Source of the DNA: JBEHWX01 sp048498995
GTDB lineage: Bacteria; Bacteroidota; Ignavibacteria; OLB7
Length of the DNA stretch: 64,000 nt
NCBI GenBank assembly: GCA_048498995.1
Contig: JBEHWX010000006.1
Span: forward strand, 1 to 64,000
Reading direction: 5' to 3'
How positions within the stretch are numbered: the stretch's first letter is position 1; every line of letters starts with the position of its first letter. Positions 61,324-64,000 of the stretch are shown here, in pieces. The notes below the pieces were generated by a model. That model worked only from the letters and a program-made list of their open reading frames with translations. It was not told where the DNA came from and searched no databases. Position numbers and translations under genes: made by a program.

Positions 61324-62649
61324 ATGACGACGAGCCAGACCGTGATCGCGGAGCTTGAGCGGATGTTCGAGCTCTTCCCCGATATGCCGAAAGAGGCGAT
61401 CATCAAGCAGGATATTCTCCGCCAGGGAATCGCCTTCACCGAGGCGGCGCTCCAGGTTGCCTCGGGCTACAAGCCGAAGGATTACTTCATCTTTTCCTTC
61501 GATCTGGTTCCCCTGAAGGAGATGCAGGAGTTCGAGGCGTATCGCTCGCCGGAGGAGATCCGGATGACCGGCGGCGTCTACGGCCTGCAGCCGACGATCG
61601 TGTCGGTGCGCGTCAATCCCGAATCTCCCTATCGCGTCGAGCTTCGCGACGGCCTTCTCTCGCTCATCTGCGAGGAGACCATCCTGGCCCAGCTCGAATT
61701 CCCGCCGATCCCCGAGTACTACGCCCATCCTCTCTCCAGCGGCAAGAAGATCTCCCAGATCGCCCCGGCGATCGAGTGGGGCTATCTGGTCTATCTGACC
61801 GTCTATCGCCTCTGCCAGTACTGGGGAAAGGATGAGGAGTGCCGCTTCTGCGACCTGAACGAGAACTACCGTCAGCAGAAGGAGCAGGGACGCGAGTACA
61901 CCGCCGTCAAGAGCATCGAGGATATCGTCGAGGCGATGACGCTGATCGACAAGTACGACACCGTCACCAAGGCCTACACGGTCACCGGCGGGTCGATCAC
62001 CTCGTCGCTGCAGGGGATGAAGGAGGCGGAGTGGTACGCGCGCTACGCCGAGGCGATCGAGAGCCGCTTCGCGGGACGATGGATTCCGAAGGCGGTGGTG
62101 CAGGCGTTCCCGAAGGAGGAGACCAAGCTGCTGCGCGAGGCCGGCTACAAGATCTACCACCCGAACTTCGAGGTGTGGGACCGGAATCTCTTCTCCTGGA
62201 TCTGCCCGGGGAAGGAGCGCTACGTGGGACGCGATGAGTGGATGAACCGGATCGTCGACGCGGCCGACGTGTTCGGCCCGGAGCGGGTGATCCCGAACTT
62301 CGTCGGCGGCGTGGAGATGGCGCGCCCGCATGGCTTCACCGACATCGACGCGGCGATCGCCTCGACCACCGAGGGGCTGGACTTCTTCATGAGCAAGGGA
62401 ATCATCCCGCGCTTCACCACCTGGTGCCCGGAGCCGACCTCGGATCTCGGACGTCAGGATGGCCCGCCGCTCGAGTACTTCGTCAAGCTGCTCCTTGCCT
62501 GGCGCACCACGTTCGAGAAGTACGGTCTTCCGGCCCCTCCGGGCTATGGCCGGCCGGGGGTCGGGAACGCCGAGTTCTCCGTCTCCGCCTTCATGGACGT
62601 GATCCGCGTCGACCGGCTTCCGAAGGGACGGGAGATGGCGACGGTCTGA
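61324..62649 (+). CDS. Radical SAM protein with CX8CX2C motif, function unknown
   Basis: A 441-aa protein. The cysteines Cys164, Cys173 and Cys176 in RLCQYWGKDEECRFCDLNEN form an atypical CX8CX2C cluster motif. Other features are GYLVYLTVYR before it, a VTGGSITSSLQ glycine motif after it, KIYHPNFEVWDRNLFSWI, VIPNFVGGVEMARPHGF and PRFTTWCPEP. The N-terminal 150 residues hold a separate beta-rich region. I recall an uncharacterised conserved family with this signature but no assigned function. It ends the mqnD-mqnB cluster, 108 bases after mqnB, so a menaquinone role is possible. Confidence 0.85.
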   Translation: MTTSQTVIAELERMFELFPDMPKEAIIKQDILRQGIAFTEAALQVASGYKPKDYFIFSFDLVPLKEMQEFEAYRSPEEIRMTGGVYGLQPTIVSVRVNPESPYRVELRDGLLSLICEETILAQLEFPPIPEYYAHPLSSGKKISQIAPAIEWGYLVYLTVYRLCQYWGKDEECRFCDLNENYRQQKEQGREYTAVKSIEDIVEAMTLIDKYDTVTKAYTVTGGSITSSLQGMKEAEWYARYAEAIESRFAGRWIPKAVVQAFPKEETKLLREAGYKIYHPNFEVWDRNLFSWICPGKERYVGRDEWMNRIVDAADVFGPERVIPNFVGGVEMARPHGFTDIDAAIASTTEGLDFFMSKGIIPRFTTWCPEPTSDLGRQDGPPLEYFVKLLLAWRTTFEKYGLPAPPGYGRPGVGNAEFSVSAFMDVIRVDRLPKGREMATV

Positions 62650-62664
62650 TCCGAGCGCCGGAGC

Positions 62665-63897
62665 TCAGCGCGCCACGAAGAGCGCGGGCGCTCCCGGCAG
62701 CATGGCCAGATCGAGCTCCAGCCTGGTCCGGCCGTCGTCGGCATCGGCGCCGACGGTGAACGCGCCCCAGGCGGTGAGCACGAGCGTGGCCCGGCTCTCC
62801 CGCGCCTCCACCGGCACGTCGGCGCGGCGGAACGTGGGGTGCAGGTGGAAGTTGACGATGCCGGTCAACGGCTTCGAGACCGGATCGATCGCCTCGACCA
62901 TCAGCGTTACCTTGAAGAGCGTCGAGGAGCCGGGGGCCGGCGTGACCGTGGCGGAGAGACGCCGTCCGGTCGCGGTATCGATCGATGATCCTCCCCAGAG
63001 ACCTTTCCGCGGATCATCCGGATGGAGCATCGTCGGTGCCGGCTTCGCGTCGGCGGATGGTTGCGGGGTGGGAGCCGCCGCGGGCATTGCCGGTTCGCTC
63101 GGTGACGTCGTGGTCGTCTCTCCTGCTGATGCCGGTGGCGCTACCGGCGTGGCGGCGTCGGCTTCTTCCGATGCCGACGCCGGAAGGCTCTCGTCGGACG
63201 CGGAGCTGTTCGAGCTCCTTGAGGGAAGCTCCGGATCGGGCGCCGTGCCGACGCGGCCCGATGCCCAGGAGCCATCTTCGAGTGCCGGCCCGGGCTCCGA
63301 GCCGGACGAGGTGCCGGCGCCCCCGAACGACCACTGCTGATGGCCATGCGCGCGGCCGCGTGAACGCATCGATTCGAGAATGGAGGGTTCGCTGGAATCC
63401 GTACGCACGATCCAGTCGCGTCGAGAGCGCGTGGGGTCCTCTTGCGGGGGAAATGGTGATTTCGCGATCATCTCGTTCATCTCGGCAAGCAGTTTCTCGA
63501 TCGATTCGGAGGAGGATTTCTCCCGAGCCTCCGGAAGCGCCGGCGGCGCCATCTTGCCGCCGGTCCCCAGCTCGATAGCGCTCTGAATGATCTCGTTCGA
63601 GGATTGTACCTCGTCGAGCTTGTCCTGCAGCTTCGCGGCGAATTGTTCGAACTCGACCCCGTCCTTGCCGAGCACCAGCCGCTTGATGTTCGGGAGAATG
63701 ACGGCCACGACCGCGATCGTGAGGAATTCCAGCGTCGTCCGATCTATCTTGAGGCCGGAGAATCCCGGTATCATGCGCAGGACCGCCAGCAGGGCGACCA
63801 GCGTCGCGATGCAATAGAGGATGATCCTCGGCGCCCGGCCCGACAGATCGAGCCCAGTGCGGGAGGAGCGATGCGCGGATGTCGTGTTCGATGCCAT
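62665..63897 (-). CDS. Membrane protein with C-terminal pYEATS-like domain
   Basis: A 410-aa protein. Two helices (about residues 20-65: IILYCIATLVALLAVLRMIP and TLEFLTIAVVAVILP) are followed by a coiled-coil (about 75-130) and a long Ser/Pro/Glu-rich linker. The C-terminal 115 residues look like a prokaryotic YEATS domain: FKVTLMVEA, GIVNFHLHPTF, RATLVLTAWGAFTVGADAD and RLELDLAMLPGAP. pYEATS domains are found in membrane-tethered conflict or sensor systems. The start at 63897 follows gaggg. Upstream lies the window end. Confidence 0.82.
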   Translation of the reverse strand: MASNTTSAHRSSRTGLDLSGRAPRIILYCIATLVALLAVLRMIPGFSGLKIDRTTLEFLTIAVVAVILPNIKRLVLGKDGVEFEQFAAKLQDKLDEVQSSNEIIQSAIELGTGGKMAPPALPEAREKSSSESIEKLLAEMNEMIAKSPFPPQEDPTRSRRDWIVRTDSSEPSILESMRSRGRAHGHQQWSFGGAGTSSGSEPGPALEDGSWASGRVGTAPDPELPSRSSNSSASDESLPASASEEADAATPVAPPASAGETTTTSPSEPAMPAAAPTPQPSADAKPAPTMLHPDDPRKGLWGGSSIDTATGRRLSATVTPAPGSSTLFKVTLMVEAIDPVSKPLTGIVNFHLHPTFRRADVPVEARESRATLVLTAWGAFTVGADADDGRTRLELDLAMLPGAPALFVAR

Positions 63898-64000
63898 GTC
63901 GCCCTCGTGATGGAGTAGGGAGCGTGAGAAGCAGGTGGGGGACCGTAGCCTGTTGCCCGGGAACGTAGCGCATCCCGCCGTGGCGTGCAAGCGCCGTCCG

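Noticed and set aside
1..64000. tRNA, rRNA or riboswitch genes
   Set aside because: I looked for T-loop words, cloverleaf arms and common riboswitch cores in the intergenic regions and found none; a covariance-model search would be needed to be certain.

Overview
This is a high-GC chromosomal window from a Gram-negative bacterium, most likely a member of the Bacteroidota/FCB group (Kapabacteria-, Ignavibacteria- or Chlorobi-like). The evidence is two secreted proteins with type IX secretion (Por) C-terminal sorting tails (8695-11787 and 36170-38107), a PD40/OmpA outer-membrane protein resembling PorE, several small outer-membrane beta-barrels, and a nearly complete futalosine route to menaquinone. 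The phylum is inferred from families; no rRNA or tRNA gene is present to confirm it. GC is high enough that long antisense open frames are common, and these were ignored.

Layout. 0-8.4 kb: tandem repeats, an HtrA protease, a DUF1015 protein, a small CxxC protein, an outer-membrane pair (beta-barrel plus PD40/OmpA) and a TPM/LemA pair. 8.7-16 kb (minus strand): a 1030-aa PKD/cohesin-like T9SS cargo protein, two VOC proteins, an ankyrin protein and 6-phosphofructokinase. 16.3-19.3 kb: UbiD, UbiE and UbiX homologues, which fit the last steps of menaquinone synthesis. 19.3-21.5 kb: two exported DUF3298-type proteins. 21.7-24.7 kb: a LodA-like quinocofactor oxidase with its LodB-like flavoprotein. 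25-28.6 kb: a lower-GC McrB/McrC restriction pair. 28.7-32.7 kb: an isochorismatase-fold protein, an SDR, and a RAYT-type transposase followed by a cluster of REP-like palindromes and a 13-bp tandem array.

32.8-36 kb: an MqnE-like protein that has lost its radical-SAM cysteine motif, followed directly by an MqnA-MqnC fusion. 36-44.7 kb: a CocE-type hydrolase with a sorting tail, four beta-barrel paralogues (one broken), an AraC regulator, small membrane proteins, an esterase and a YciI-like protein. 45-53 kb: a polymorphic-toxin locus with a 1586-aa DUF4157 protein ending in a WHH-type HNH nuclease, a SUKH immunity protein, a frameshifted remnant and further immunity-like or toxin-like small genes. 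53-56 kb: small housekeeping genes (UBP zinc finger, DinB, FKBP, methyltransferase). 56.2-62.6 kb: mqnX, mqnP, a DAHP synthase, mqnD, mqnB and an unusual CX8CX2C radical SAM protein. 62.7-63.9 kb: a membrane protein ending in a prokaryotic YEATS-like domain.

How it fits together: MqnA, MqnX, MqnB, MqnC, MqnD, MqnP, UbiD/UbiX and UbiE are all visible, so menaquinone synthesis from chorismate is nearly fully encoded here. The only step without a canonical enzyme is MqnE: its homologue here lacks the Fe-S motif, while an uncharacterised radical SAM protein closes the mqnD-mqnB cluster. I regard this as the most interesting puzzle in the window. The DUF4157-WHH toxin locus and the REP/RAYT cluster come next.
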